In this document: positions 16,780-25,973 of the stretch, piece after piece
Layout: each line of letters opens with the position of its first letter
How positions within the stretch are numbered: the stretch's first letter is position 1
Assembly: GCA_027450185.1 (NCBI GenBank)
Contig: DAIDKF010000006.1
Coordinates: 1 to 64,000 of the forward strand
Origin: Granulicella sp.
GTDB lineage: Bacteria > Acidobacteriota > Terriglobia > Terriglobales > Acidobacteriaceae
DNA: 64,000 nt
Direction: 5' to 3'
Notes under the pieces: model-generated
Database searches by the model: none
What the model was told of the DNA's origin: nothing
Seen by the model: the letters and a program-made list of their open reading frames with translations, nothing else
Program-made: the position numbers and the translations under genes

Positions 16780-17114
16780 TTTCCCTTGTCCTCTGCCGCA
16801 ATCTCCGCAGCCGTTACCGACTCCAGAGACTCCGGCGAATTATCCATTGCCTCCAGCAGACCGCGCGCCGCAGCCTCGTCCTTTACGTGTACCTGTAGTT
16901 GCGAAGTAAACGCCACTGGAATCAAGCTGTTCGCTGTCTCTCCTACCATGAATACGGGGATGCCTGCAGCCTCCAGCGCCGACCGCGCCATGTTAGCCTC
17001 CATCGGCTCAGGAAAGGTTGCGATCGTCACTAGCTCATCTTGCTTGTCGACGCCGGTCTCATTGCTCATGGTCTTGGTCTCGTTGTCTCCGCTCTCGCGG
17101 TTCTCTGTTTTCAT
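16776..17114 (-). CDS. DUF2007-type small protein
   Basis: A 112-residue protein. After a polar N-terminus the core LVTIATFPEPMEANMARSAL, EAAGIPVFMV, and LQVHVKDEAAARGLLEA matches DUF2007 (putative signal-transducing protein): a small alpha/beta fold resembling a PII-like monomer. The function is unknown. It overlaps queC by 4 bp and follows the DUF3108 gene by 14 bp. The start could be 17114 or an internal ATG at 17069; no strong RBS separates them. Confidence 0.75.
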   Translation of the reverse strand: MKTENRESGDNETKTMSNETGVDKQDELVTIATFPEPMEANMARSALEAAGIPVFMVGETANSLIPVAFTSQLQVHVKDEAAARGLLEAMDNSPESLESVTAAEIAAEDKGK

Positions 17115-17128
17115 TCTCTGCGGATCGG

Positions 17129-18025
17129 TTACTTCAAATCAACCGATTGCAGATGGAACGTAATCGTGCCCCAGAACAGCCGGGCCTGCATCTGCACGGG
17201 CAAATGCCGCGCATCGTCGGTATACCAGACCCAGATGCTGCCGCGGTTCTTCACCACGCCCTCATCTGCGGTCGCTTGCACTTTGATGGTCTGAAACGTC
17301 CCAGCGGGTGTCTTGATCTCTTCATGATCTTCCACCTTCATCCCCACGGTCACTGTCCGCACAGCGTCTGCCAGGGGGAAATACACGGTCTGCCCCGTCG
17401 TCAGCGTCTGCGATTGTGTATAAAAAAGCCCGGACAGCAGGTCGGTCACACAGGCCGGAGTATTGCTCACGGCGTGGGTTGCCGTACCCTTCACCAGGTT
17501 CCGCTCATTCCATGTCTGCTTGCCGTGGGCGTAGTCGAAGGTCAACTCGCTCGCAATCTTGCGCCGACCCTCCTGCGTCTGCTTTGCGAACCCCGACGAA
17601 CAGCCGGTCTTCAGATCAAAGCCCGACTGAAAGCGGTCGATCACCGGAAACAGCATGTTCACAGCGCCGATTGTGTCTGCGGTCGCCGAGATCTTGAGCA
17701 GGTCGCCCACCTGGTCCAGATGGAACACCGCCGTTCCCGTCGTAAATACGCGCCAATCCACCGTATAGGTCAGCGTCTCATGCTGTGGATACACGAAGGC
17801 TGGAAGCGGGGGCTGGAGCACAGGAATAGGACGCTGGACGGCAGGCAAAGCCGATTTCGAAAGCAGTTGCGCCCTCGTTCGAGCGGGCTGCGCAAAACTC
17901 AAAAAACCCGCCCACATAAAGGCTGTCATCACCACGGCCACCATCGGTGAGTCGATCCAGACCCGCAGAGGGGCCATCCAAACGGACTTCAAATCAGCAT
18001 CCCTCGTGCGTTTAGGCGCATCCAC
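17129..18025 (-). CDS. DUF3108 envelope protein
   Basis: A 298-residue protein. A hydrophobic segment near residues 28-48 (VAVVMTAFMWAGFLSFAQPA) acts as a signal or anchor. The rest fits DUF3108: LTYTVDWRVFTTGTAVFHL at the start of the domain, SGFDLKTGC, YAHGKQTWNE, LLSGLFYTQSQ, and IWVWYTDDARHLPVQMQARLFWG at the end. DUF3108 proteins are predicted periplasmic beta-rich proteins, often next to lipopolysaccharide genes, without an assigned reaction. The start is GTG 18025, 6 bp after the previous gene's stop; an ATG at 17977 is possible. The position behind waaA-lpxK-waaC suggests envelope work. Confidence 0.78.
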   Translation of the reverse strand: MDAPKRTRDADLKSVWMAPLRVWIDSPMVAVVMTAFMWAGFLSFAQPARTRAQLLSKSALPAVQRPIPVLQPPLPAFVYPQHETLTYTVDWRVFTTGTAVFHLDQVGDLLKISATADTIGAVNMLFPVIDRFQSGFDLKTGCSSGFAKQTQEGRRKIASELTFDYAHGKQTWNERNLVKGTATHAVSNTPACVTDLLSGLFYTQSQTLTTGQTVYFPLADAVRTVTVGMKVEDHEEIKTPAGTFQTIKVQATADEGVVKNRGSIWVWYTDDARHLPVQMQARLFWGTITFHLQSVDLK

Positions 18026-18031
18026 AAAGCG

Positions 18032-18622
18032 TCAGTGTTTCAGAATCATTCGCAGCGTCAACGCCGCATAGATCGCGGCTGCACCCATTAGAGCATTGTA
18101 CTCGCGATGATGACGGTAACGCTCTGCAGCAAACCTGCCGCCACGGACGTCAGCATCGGTGAAACGTGCTGCGGTCAGTCTCGGTAGCAGCCTCGGAACA
18201 CGCCGTGCATACTCGTCAAAGGACGGAAACTCCCCGCGCAGAAAGCTCTCCTCCGAGAGAATGGTCGGGACATAGATCGCAAGAAACAGTACGACCAGCA
18301 GCAGGCCCAGCCACAACTGCCCGGCCGCGACCGCAAATCCGGCAGCAATCCCCATGGACCCTAGATACAGCGGGTTACGGGTATACGCATATGGCCCGGT
18401 ACGGGTCAGTTCCGCATTCTTCTTCACGTAGCCAGCAGCGTAGCCGCGCAGCCACAGCCCGGGCAGCACCAGCAACAGGCTCCAAGCCAGCGTGTGCCAA
18501 CTGGGGTGCGCAAACACCAGGAAGACCGCCGCAACCACGAACCCCAGCGGCACGCGCACCCTGCGCGCAATCTTCTGCCACACGGTCCTGGTCTGCGATT
18601 TCGTCCCGGTTGCTGAACCCAT
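18032..18622 (-). CDS. Isoprenylcysteine/phospholipid methyltransferase-family membrane protein
   Basis: A 196-residue integral membrane protein with four or five hydrophobic segments. The family signature is TGPYAYTRNPLYLGS, followed by a second segment with EESFLRGEFPSFDEYARRVPRLLPR. These are the SAM- and substrate-binding features of the ICMT/PEMT family. Bacterial members methylate unknown lipids or isoprenoids, so the substrate cannot be assigned. Placement 12 bp after waaC and 6 bp before the DUF3108 gene suggests an envelope lipid, which is inference. Confidence 0.75.
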   Translation of the reverse strand: MGSATGTKSQTRTVWQKIARRVRVPLGFVVAAVFLVFAHPSWHTLAWSLLLVLPGLWLRGYAAGYVKKNAELTRTGPYAYTRNPLYLGSMGIAAGFAVAAGQLWLGLLLVVLFLAIYVPTILSEESFLRGEFPSFDEYARRVPRLLPRLTAARFTDADVRGGRFAAERYRHHREYNALMGAAAIYAALTLRMILKH

Positions 18623-18634
18623 CCAACCATTCTC

Positions 18635-19642
18635 TCAAATCAGGCGCTTGAGGGCGTCCACCACCGCATTTACTGGGATATTTGCCAGGCCCGGATCTAT
18701 TGTGTCCACGTGCCTGTAGCTGGTCACGGACGCCGGATCGCGTAGCACGATCTTCGCGCCGGGGCCCCACGGGCCATTGCGCGCAGGGTCGGTGGGGCCG
18801 AACAGTGCGACCAGTGGAACCGCCTGTGCTGCAGCAAGATGCGTCGGTCCAGAGTCGCCGCCGAGGAACAGGTCGCAGCGTCGCATGAGGGCCGCAAGTT
18901 GGGCGATGTCGCAAGCGACGACGCGTGCTGCTCCGTTGCTTGCGGCTGCCACCTGGGCGGCCAAACTAGTGTTGCCTGAACCCGCATTTACGACGCAATC
19001 GGACACTCTCAACAGCGTTTCGCGTGCTACCTCTCCGAACCGCTCCGCCGGCCAGTGCTTGGCCCCCCACCCCCCGCCGGGAGCGAGCATCAGCAGCGGC
19101 CTCGACCGAACCTCCTGCTCGGCCCAGGCCTCTGCACGGGTATCGCTGGGCAGGGTAATGTCGACAGGCTCGAGCGTCAGCCCGCAAGCTTCTCCCAGCA
19201 GCGCCGCTCCCTGCTCGACCACATGGGTGCCGCGGCGTGTCAGCCTCCGCGAGTAGAACCTTGCAGCCAGAGACTCGCGTGGATCGTTGTAACCGGCAAG
19301 CTGCGGAGCGCCCGACATCCAGCCGATCACTGCCGAGCGCAGAGTCCCCTGCATGTCGACGGTGAGGTCGTAGCGCTCACTCCGCAAGGCTCTGCGCAGG
19401 CCAAGGATCGATCGCAGCGTGGCCAGTGACGCCGGAGACTTTGACCACAACCTGGTTTCGGCCAGGTGCACCCGGTGGACGATGGGGCCGTTGCCCTCAC
19501 GGTCCACCAGCAGCGGAGCCCAGCGCGGATCGACGACCCAATCGATCTGCCAATCCGGGTGAGCGAGGCGCAGCGCGGCGACTGCGGGCAGCGTGTGTAG
19601 CACGTCGCCCATCGCGCCCACGCGAACGATGAGGACCTTCAT
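18635..19642 (-). CDS. waaC: Lipopolysaccharide heptosyltransferase I-type glycosyltransferase (GT9)
   Basis: A 335-residue GT9 family enzyme. The N-terminus MKVLIVRVGAMGDVLHTLPA is the classic heptosyltransferase I opening. Later come VDMQGTLRSAVIGWMSG, LMLAPGGGWGAKHWP (nucleotide-sugar binding) and FLGGDSGPTHLAAA near the C-terminus. It would transfer heptose from ADP-heptose to Kdo on lipid A at the inner face of the cytoplasmic membrane. The exact acceptor cannot be proved from sequence, and other GT9 enzymes look alike. It overlaps lpxK by 4 bp (ATGA) in a waaA-lpxK-waaC order. Confidence 0.88.
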   Translation of the reverse strand: MKVLIVRVGAMGDVLHTLPAVAALRLAHPDWQIDWVVDPRWAPLLVDREGNGPIVHRVHLAETRLWSKSPASLATLRSILGLRRALRSERYDLTVDMQGTLRSAVIGWMSGAPQLAGYNDPRESLAARFYSRRLTRRGTHVVEQGAALLGEACGLTLEPVDITLPSDTRAEAWAEQEVRSRPLLMLAPGGGWGAKHWPAERFGEVARETLLRVSDCVVNAGSGNTSLAAQVAAASNGAARVVACDIAQLAALMRRCDLFLGGDSGPTHLAAAQAVPLVALFGPTDPARNGPWGPGAKIVLRDPASVTSYRHVDTIDPGLANIPVNAVVDALKRLI

Positions 19643-20700
19643 AGCGCCTGAACCTCTGCCGCCAGCAACTTCGTTTCGAGCGCGCGCAGGACTGCGTGCG
19701 GGTCGGCGAACTCAGCCTCCAACGCAACGACCATCAGCGGACCGATCTGCTCCAGTTGCTCGCGCATCGCCGAGGTCAATTTCACGGCGTCCTTCGCCGT
19801 GGTGACAAATCCCGAGCCGTTCAGGCTCCTCGCCACCTCGATCACGCGGTCGATGTCGGTCCGCCGATAGCGATGATGGTCCGGAAACGCAACCGTCTCG
19901 ATCACGCCGCAGCCAGCCTCCTGCAGCATGGCCGCGAAGTCTTCCGGCCGGGCGATGGCGCAGAATGCAACCGGGCGCAGCCCCGCGCCGAAGACCCGCA
20001 GCGGAGCGGGGAAGCGTAGTGTGCGGCGAACGGTCCACATCTGGCCGTGCTCGCGCAGCAGATCCCACACCCGCTTGCCGACAGCCGGAGCATCGCCATT
20101 CGTTGCACTCTCGCTGCGCACTTCGTTCTCGCGCACGATCACCACGTCGGCGCGCAGCAGCGCAGAGGGCATCTCACGCAGGTTGCCGGCAGGCAGCAGC
20201 GCGTCGTCGAGATCTTCCGCAGTGGCCAGCACGATGTCGATGGTCCGCGCCAGTTGCCGATGTTGAAATCCATCGTCGAGCAGATGGGCGCTGCGCGGAT
20301 TGACGCTCGCCGCAGCCTCGGCGTGTTCGCCAGCTCGAAACCGATTCGCTCCAACCCACACGGGGACGCCGGTCTGCTCTGCAAGCAGCACCGGCTCATC
20401 GCCAAACCGCTCAGCGGAGCGATCGAAGCCGGGCCGCACCTGCTCGATGCCACGACCTGTTCGGCCGTAGCCTCGCGTGAGCACGTCGACGGTCCAGCCA
20501 CTCTCGTGCAACAGCTTCGCCAGGGCAATCACCACGGGCGTTTTGCCGGCGCCGCCAGCGGAGAGGCTGCCAATGCTGATGACCGGCCATTGCAGCGTGC
20601 GTGTAGGCAGCACGCCTGCGCGCCGCAGAGCGTCCTTGATGTTGAGCGCAGCAGCATACACCGGTACCAACGGTCTCGCCCACGGCCTGCGCGTGTTCAT
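19639..20700 (-). CDS. lpxK: LpxK, tetraacyldisaccharide 4'-kinase
   Basis: A 353-residue kinase that phosphorylates the 4' position of the lipid A precursor, at the inner-membrane surface. The N-terminal amphipathic/hydrophobic helix (PWARPLVPVYAAALNIK) is followed by the P-loop in SIGSLSAGGAGKTP (residues 42-55), LTRGYGR, DEPVLLAEQTGVPVWVGANR, LLDDGFQH and CAIARPEDF. These are typical LpxK segments. The gene overlaps waaA upstream and waaC downstream by 4 bp each, which points to translational coupling of consecutive lipid A and core steps. Confidence 0.93.
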   Translation of the reverse strand: MNTRRPWARPLVPVYAAALNIKDALRRAGVLPTRTLQWPVISIGSLSAGGAGKTPVVIALAKLLHESGWTVDVLTRGYGRTGRGIEQVRPGFDRSAERFGDEPVLLAEQTGVPVWVGANRFRAGEHAEAAASVNPRSAHLLDDGFQHRQLARTIDIVLATAEDLDDALLPAGNLREMPSALLRADVVIVRENEVRSESATNGDAPAVGKRVWDLLREHGQMWTVRRTLRFPAPLRVFGAGLRPVAFCAIARPEDFAAMLQEAGCGVIETVAFPDHHRYRRTDIDRVIEVARSLNGSGFVTTAKDAVKLTSAMREQLEQIGPLMVVALEAEFADPHAVLRALETKLLAAEVQAL

Positions 20701-22007
20701 GGCTTCTCTCCCTGTAGGACCACAACCAGCGCCTTGACGGTGCGCGCCGTGGCCCCCTGCTGCTGCTCGAAGACCTGTCGTCCACGCTCTCCCATCGCCT
20801 TGGCCCGTTCCTTATTCCTGATCAAATCTTCGAGGGCAATCTCCAACGCCATCTCGTCCTTCACCATGCGAATGCCACCGGCCTCCTGCATCGTCACAAC
20901 GATATCGCGGAAGTTTTCAAACGATGGTCCGATCACGACGGGAACTCCAAACTGCGCAGGTTCGAGCGGGTTATGGCCGCCTCGCTTCACCAGGCTTCCA
21001 CCAACGAATGCTACGTCCGCGATTGCATAGACCGCCGCCAGATCGCCGATAGTATCCAGCAGCACAACGTCGAGAGTTGGAGAAGCACGGACGGCGCCGT
21101 CTGTTTGCGTGCTCCATCCGCTTGCTTTCGCGTACCGATATGGCTGGAGTAACGTCTCGACCACAGGGAAGCGCTCAGGATGGCGCGGCGCCAGCACGAG
21201 CAGCGTATTCATGCCCTTATGCAATCCGTGCGCCCACGCTTGAATCAGCGGAGCTTCTTCGCTCGCATCGCCTCCGACGGTGCTGCCGGCCACGATGGTC
21301 GGTCGCCCTGCGGCGGCTTCGCGAATCAACTCTGCGATGCGGCTCTGCTGCGGTGCTCGAATGTCGTACTTCATATTGCCGGCAACCTGCACCGACTCTG
21401 CGCGAGCGCCGACGATCACCAGCCGCAGTGCATCCTCGTCGCTCTGCGCGAGCCATAGCGCAGGCTTGCGTATGACGCGTCCCCACACCGGCTGTATCCG
21501 CATCGCGCGCGCGAACGACCGATCGCTCATGCGTGCATTCACTACTGCGACGGGAACACCTCGCCGTCCGCACTCATGCAGCATTCGCGGCCATAGTTCG
21601 TTCTCCATAAGGATGAGTGCGGCGGGCTTGAGGGCATTCATATAGGAGCGCACCGCGAAGGCAAAATCGAGTGGCATATAAAACACACGCTCGGCTCCGA
21701 ATCGATCGCGAGCGAGCCCCTGTCCGGTGCGTGTGGTGGTGGAGATCACCACGCGGAAGTCCTCGCCGAGCGCAGCTTCGAGGTCGCCCACAAGTCTTGA
21801 GGCCGCCAGCACTTCGCCCACACTGACCGCATGGACCCAGACCACGCGCTTGCCCTGAATGGCCGCCAGCAACCGCGCCGGAACGTTGCCGAGGCGTTGT
21901 GCAAAGCCCTCGCGATAGCGTTGCGTCGTGGCCATGCGCAGCAGCCACCAGGGCGAACTGAGCGCGAGCGCCACGGTCAGCAACGCGCTGTAAGCCAGCA
22001 TCGTCAT
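20697..22007 (-). CDS. waaA: WaaA (KdtA), Kdo transferase
   Basis: A 436-residue GT30 enzyme that adds Kdo to lipid IVA. It has an N-terminal membrane anchor (MLAYSALLTVALALSSPWWLL), WVHAVSVGEVLAA, ISTTTRTGQ, FMPLDF-like YMPLDFAFAVRSY, ENELWPRML, and the C-terminal VGGSLVKRGGHNPLEPAQFG and PSFENFRDIV blocks. The frame is open up to 22076, which would leave only 5 bp to the divergent GNAT gene; ATG 22007 fits the family start and leaves a 74-bp divergent promoter region. It heads a seven-gene minus-strand run reaching to queC. Confidence 0.92.
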   Translation of the reverse strand: MTMLAYSALLTVALALSSPWWLLRMATTQRYREGFAQRLGNVPARLLAAIQGKRVVWVHAVSVGEVLAASRLVGDLEAALGEDFRVVISTTTRTGQGLARDRFGAERVFYMPLDFAFAVRSYMNALKPAALILMENELWPRMLHECGRRGVPVAVVNARMSDRSFARAMRIQPVWGRVIRKPALWLAQSDEDALRLVIVGARAESVQVAGNMKYDIRAPQQSRIAELIREAAAGRPTIVAGSTVGGDASEEAPLIQAWAHGLHKGMNTLLVLAPRHPERFPVVETLLQPYRYAKASGWSTQTDGAVRASPTLDVVLLDTIGDLAAVYAIADVAFVGGSLVKRGGHNPLEPAQFGVPVVIGPSFENFRDIVVTMQEAGGIRMVKDEMALEIALEDLIRNKERAKAMGERGRQVFEQQQGATARTVKALVVVLQGEKP

Positions 22008-22081
22008 GGCATCCAGACCGCCCTGTTTTGTTTTTGTTGCATCCAGAAGAGGATAATTGAAGGGAGCGAAGATCACCGTCC

Positions 22082-22594
22082 ATGAGCGAAAACAGACTGC
22101 GCATACGACCAGCTACTGCCGAAGACGTGCCGACGATGCTCGGCTTCATCCGCGAGCTTGCGGAGTATGAACGCGAACCTGAAGCAGTGGTCGCCACTGA
22201 GGCCGACCTGCTGCGCGACGGCTGGGGCGAGGCGCCGCGCTTTGCCGCGCTCATCGCTGAATACGACAGTGTGGCAGCGGGATTTGCGCTCTACTTCACA
22301 ACCTACTCGACGTGGCGGGGCCATCATGGAATTTGGCTGGAGGATATCTACGTAACGCCGGCACTGCGTAGCCATGGCATTGGGAAGGCGTTGCTGGCGC
22401 GGGTCGCGCGTATCGCGGAGGAGCAAGGTTGCCCGCGCCTGGAGTGGTCCGTGCTGAACTGGAATGAGCCGGCGATCGCAGTCTACCGGCGCGTCGGCGC
22501 GATGACGATGACGGAGTGGAGCATCATGAGAATCGCGGACAAACCGCTGGCAGAACTGGCCGCGCTCGATGCTGGAAGCAGTGAATCGCTATAG
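22082..22594 (+). CDS. GNAT acetyltransferase, diamine-acetyltransferase-like
   Basis: A 170-residue single GNAT domain: LRIRPATAEDVPTMLGFIRELAEYE at the N-terminus, FALYFTTYSTWRG, IWLEDIYVTPALRSHGIG (motif A, acetyl-CoA binding), and LEWSVLNWNEPAIAVYRRVGA. The STWRG...GIWLEDIYV block is shared with spermidine/diamine N-acetyltransferases, so a polyamine or thialysine-like substrate is plausible but unproved. It is divergent from waaA and 41 bp before trmFO on the same strand. Confidence 0.82.
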   Translation: MSENRLRIRPATAEDVPTMLGFIRELAEYEREPEAVVATEADLLRDGWGEAPRFAALIAEYDSVAAGFALYFTTYSTWRGHHGIWLEDIYVTPALRSHGIGKALLARVARIAEEQGCPRLEWSVLNWNEPAIAVYRRVGAMTMTEWSIMRIADKPLAELAALDAGSSESL

Positions 22595-22635
22595 GGACGC
22601 ATAGTGATTCCAATAAGAACGTATCCTAGGCAGAG

Positions 22636-24006
22636 ATGAAGAAGATTCATGTGATTGGCGGCGGGCTTGCGGGCCCCGAGGCGGCGCTGCAGGCTGCGAG
22701 TTTCGGCTGCGAGGTGGTGCTCTCGGAGATGCGGCCGCTGCGCTCGACCGAGGCGCACCAGACGGCGGATTTTGCGGAGTTGGTGTGCTCGAACTCGCTG
22801 AAGAGCGAGAGCGAAAATACCGCACCGTGGCTGCTGAAACAGGAGATGCGCCGCGCGGGATCGTTCCTGTTGCGGGCCGCGGATGCGAGCGCGGTGCCTG
22901 CCGGCCATGCGCTGGCGGTGGACCGCGTGGAGTTTTCGCGGAGGGTGGCGGAGTTGATCGCGGCACATCCGAAGATCGAGGTGCGGCGCGAAGAGGTGAT
23001 GCGGCTCGATCACAGTGACGGAGAGACGATCACCGTGCTGGCGAGTGGGCCGTTGACCAGTTCGCCGCTGGCGGCTGAGTTGCAGCAACTGACGGGCGAG
23101 GAGCAACTTGCGTTCTACGACAGCATCTCGCCGATTGTCGATGCGAGCACCATCGACATGGAGCGTGTGTACTTTGCCGCGCGCTGGGACAAGGGAACGG
23201 CCGACTACATCAACTGCCCATTTACGAAGGAGGAGTATGAGGCGTTTCTCGATGCGCTGACGGCGGCTGAGACCGTCGAGGCGAAGAGTTGGGAGGCTCT
23301 GCCTGCGAACGGCGCGGCGACATCTGCTCCTGTGACGATGAACTACTTCGAGGGTTGCCTGCCCATCGAAGAGACGGCGCGAAGAGGCCGCGACACGCTG
23401 CGGTTTGGGCCCATGAAGCCTGCCGGGCTGACCAATCCGAAGACGGGCCGATGGCCGTATGCGGTCGTGCAGTTGCGCCAGGAGAACCTGCGCGCGGACA
23501 GCTACAACCTTGTGGGGTTTCAGAATCATTTGAAATTCGGAGAGCAGGCACGCGTGCTGCGCATGATTCCCGGATTGGAGCATGCGACGTTTCTACGCTA
23601 CGGCCAGATCCATCGCAACACGTACATTCATGCGCCGTCGCTCCTCACAGAGACACTGCAACTGCGCGCTCATCCAGGCATCCTGATCGCGGGACAGCTT
23701 TCCGGGGTCGAGGGCTATACAGAGTCGATTGCGAGCGGATTGCTGGCGGGCCGATATGCAGCGGCGCTGGCTTGCGGATTGCAGCCAACGCCTGCGCCAC
23801 GCATCTCGGCCAACGGCTCACTCACCCACTACATCACGCATGCGGAGCACAAGAAGTTCCAGCCCGCCAACATTACCTTTGATCTGTTGCCGCCTCTCGA
23901 AGAGGATTTGCGCAAGAAGATTCGCGACAAGAAAGAGCGCCACAAAATTCAGTGTGAACGTGCACTGAAGGCATGGGATGCGTGGCTTGCCGCGACGAGA
24001 CGGTAG
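22636..24006 (+). CDS. trmFO: TrmFO, folate-dependent tRNA uracil-54 C5-methyltransferase
   Basis: A 456-residue FAD enzyme that methylates U54 in the T-loop of tRNA using methylenetetrahydrofolate. The FAD-binding GGGLAGPEAA is at residues 8-17. SEMRPLRSTEAHQT and ELVCSNSLKSE (C51) are family hallmarks, and NYFEGCLPIEE supplies the second conserved Cys. GLTNPKTG-like PAGLTNPKTGRWPYAVVQLR and GVEGYTESIASGLLAG close the pattern. The length is normal. The gene is convergent with der, with a 1-bp gap between stop codons. Confidence 0.95.
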   Translation: MKKIHVIGGGLAGPEAALQAASFGCEVVLSEMRPLRSTEAHQTADFAELVCSNSLKSESENTAPWLLKQEMRRAGSFLLRAADASAVPAGHALAVDRVEFSRRVAELIAAHPKIEVRREEVMRLDHSDGETITVLASGPLTSSPLAAELQQLTGEEQLAFYDSISPIVDASTIDMERVYFAARWDKGTADYINCPFTKEEYEAFLDALTAAETVEAKSWEALPANGAATSAPVTMNYFEGCLPIEETARRGRDTLRFGPMKPAGLTNPKTGRWPYAVVQLRQENLRADSYNLVGFQNHLKFGEQARVLRMIPGLEHATFLRYGQIHRNTYIHAPSLLTETLQLRAHPGILIAGQLSGVEGYTESIASGLLAGRYAAALACGLQPTPAPRISANGSLTHYITHAEHKKFQPANITFDLLPPLEEDLRKKIRDKKERHKIQCERALKAWDAWLAATRR

Positions 24007-24007
24007 G

Positions 24008-25888
24008 CTACTCGGCTTTTTTCTTGTTGCGGGCTTTTACCTTGAACCAGATGGGGCTGCCAATGAATTTGAATGTCTGGCGAATCTCGTTAGCCAAGAA
24101 CCGCTCGTAGCTGAAGTGGAGCTTCACGTCGCGATCGGTGAAGAGCACGAAGGTTGGCGGCGCAACCGCGGCCTGCGTCATGTAGTAGATCTTCACCCGC
24201 CGATTCATCGGCACGCTGGCGCGCTGGAAATCGATCTTATCGAGGAAGCGGTTCATCGCGCCCGTGGAGACGCGCTTGCGGCGTTCGCGGGAGACCAGTT
24301 CGACTTTCTTGAAGATCTCTTCAATGCCCTTCGATTCTGACGCCGAGGCGAACAGGAGTGGAGCGTAGTCGAGATACTTCAGTGAGTCGCGCACCTGCTG
24401 CTCATAAATCTTCTTGTCCGCAGGTGGTTTGCCATCGAACAGCCGCATACCATCCGGTCCAACCCTGGTCATCAGATCCCACTTGTTGATGACGATGATG
24501 ACGCTGCGGCCGCTCTCGTGTGCATAGCCGCCGATATTGGCATCGGCTGCGGCCACGCCTTCGGTTGCATCGATGACCAGCAGCGCTACGTCGGCGGCTT
24601 CAAGGTGTTTGCGGCTCATGATGACCGAGAGTTTCTCCGCCAGCAACTTCGTCTTGCCCTTGCGGCGAATGCCCGCGGTATCGATAAAGCGGAAGCTGTG
24701 GCCATCGCGCTCGACGACCTCGTCGACGGCGTCGCGCGTAGTCCCGGCGATAGGCGAGACGATAGCGCGGTCACTTCCGGTGAGCGCATTGAGCAGCGTA
24801 CTCTTGCCCACGTTTGGCCGACCGATGATGGCGATTCTGGTCTCGCGCGCGATGTGTTCGCCATGTGAGCGCAGACGGCGGCCTGTGGTGATTTCTTCGG
24901 GCGGAATCTGTGCACCGGGCAGGGGATCGCCACCGCCATCCATATCCTCTTCGAGCTCTTCTTCGATGCCCTCGTAATGCTCTTCCGGCTCTTCGGCGAC
25001 GAACTCCGGCGGCAGTGCGGCCCACACCTCATCGAGCAGATCGCCAATGCCCGAGCCATGTTCGGCGGAGATAGGGCAAACATTTCTGAAGCCCAGACGG
25101 CGGAAGTTCTCCGCCGTGGCGTACATCTCCGAGGTGTCCATTTTGTTTACCGCGAGAAAGATTGGCTTGCCCCCGCGCAACAGCAGACGAGCAAGTTCAA
25201 CGTCAGGAGCGGCGAGTTCGGTGCGGCCATCGACGACCATGATGATTGCGTCAGCCTCTTCCAGCCCGACCTTGGCCTGGCGGAAGATTGCGGAAGGGAT
25301 CAGCGCCTCGTCGTCGGGCACAACGCCGCCGGTATCGACCAGGCGTACATCGCGCCCAGCCCACTCGACATCGCCGTAGATGCGGTCTCGCGTGATGCCG
25401 GGCTCGTCGCCGACAATGGAGCGGCGGGTTTGCGTGAGGCGGTTGAACAGCGTCGATTTGCCCACGTTCGGACGGCCGCAGATGGCGACCAGCGGCAAAC
25501 GTGAAGGCTCGCGGTGGCCGACCTCGGTGGCCAGCGTCAGCCGCGATGCAAGCGCCTCCGCCTCTTTCCAGGCGCGCTGCTCGGCTGCGCTCTCGGTGTC
25601 AGCCTCCACGTGCGGCGAGCGCTTCGGAGTCTCGCTGGTGTCTCCGCGGCTGCCGGCCTCCTCACGATTCCGCAGCACCACCTTGTGCTCGCGCTCCGGG
25701 CTTTTGGTCGGCGTCCTGGCAGCCTTTGCCGCCGCTGCTTTCTTCGCTGCGAGTTCCTTGCGCTTCTTCGGTGAGACCGCTCCGGTGGTCGCCGTGCCGC
25801 GTGGCGCGGTTCTGCCCAGCTTCGGCCGGGTGCTTGCCTGCCGGTGCTTTTTGCCTAGCCGCTTCTTCTCGGTGCGTTTCGGTGCCAT
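24008..25888 (-). CDS. der: Der (EngA), double-GTPase ribosome assembly factor with a long basic N-terminus
   Basis: About 626 residues, against roughly 440-490 usual for Der. Two Era-like GTPase domains are visible. The first has AICGRPNVGKST near residues 136-146, DTGG, and NKMD; the second has AIIGRPNVGKST, DTAG, and NKWD. A KH-like C-terminal domain ends in WFKVKARNKKK. Der acts in 50S ribosomal subunit assembly. The first about 130 residues are an added Lys/Arg/Ala-rich segment (MAPKRTEKKRLGKKHRQ...), and an acidic linker (EEPEEHYEGIEEELEED) separates the two G domains. ATG 25888 begins with the basic segment; GTG or later starts cannot be excluded. It is divergent from dinG with 85 bp between starts. 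Confidence 0.92.
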   Translation of the reverse strand: MAPKRTEKKRLGKKHRQASTRPKLGRTAPRGTATTGAVSPKKRKELAAKKAAAAKAARTPTKSPEREHKVVLRNREEAGSRGDTSETPKRSPHVEADTESAAEQRAWKEAEALASRLTLATEVGHREPSRLPLVAICGRPNVGKSTLFNRLTQTRRSIVGDEPGITRDRIYGDVEWAGRDVRLVDTGGVVPDDEALIPSAIFRQAKVGLEEADAIIMVVDGRTELAAPDVELARLLLRGGKPIFLAVNKMDTSEMYATAENFRRLGFRNVCPISAEHGSGIGDLLDEVWAALPPEFVAEEPEEHYEGIEEELEEDMDGGGDPLPGAQIPPEEITTGRRLRSHGEHIARETRIAIIGRPNVGKSTLLNALTGSDRAIVSPIAGTTRDAVDEVVERDGHSFRFIDTAGIRRKGKTKLLAEKLSVIMSRKHLEAADVALLVIDATEGVAAADANIGGYAHESGRSVIIVINKWDLMTRVGPDGMRLFDGKPPADKKIYEQQVRDSLKYLDYAPLLFASASESKGIEEIFKKVELVSRERRKRVSTGAMNRFLDKIDFQRASVPMNRRVKIYYMTQAAVAPPTFVLFTDRDVKLHFSYERFLANEIRQTFKFIGSPIWFKVKARNKKKAE

Positions 25889-25973
25889 CGTTCTAAAACC
25901 TCTGTATCTTTTATGGTCGCACGCATCGGGCGGCGCACGGCGAACAAACGGCGGATATGATCTACGTAGTCTG

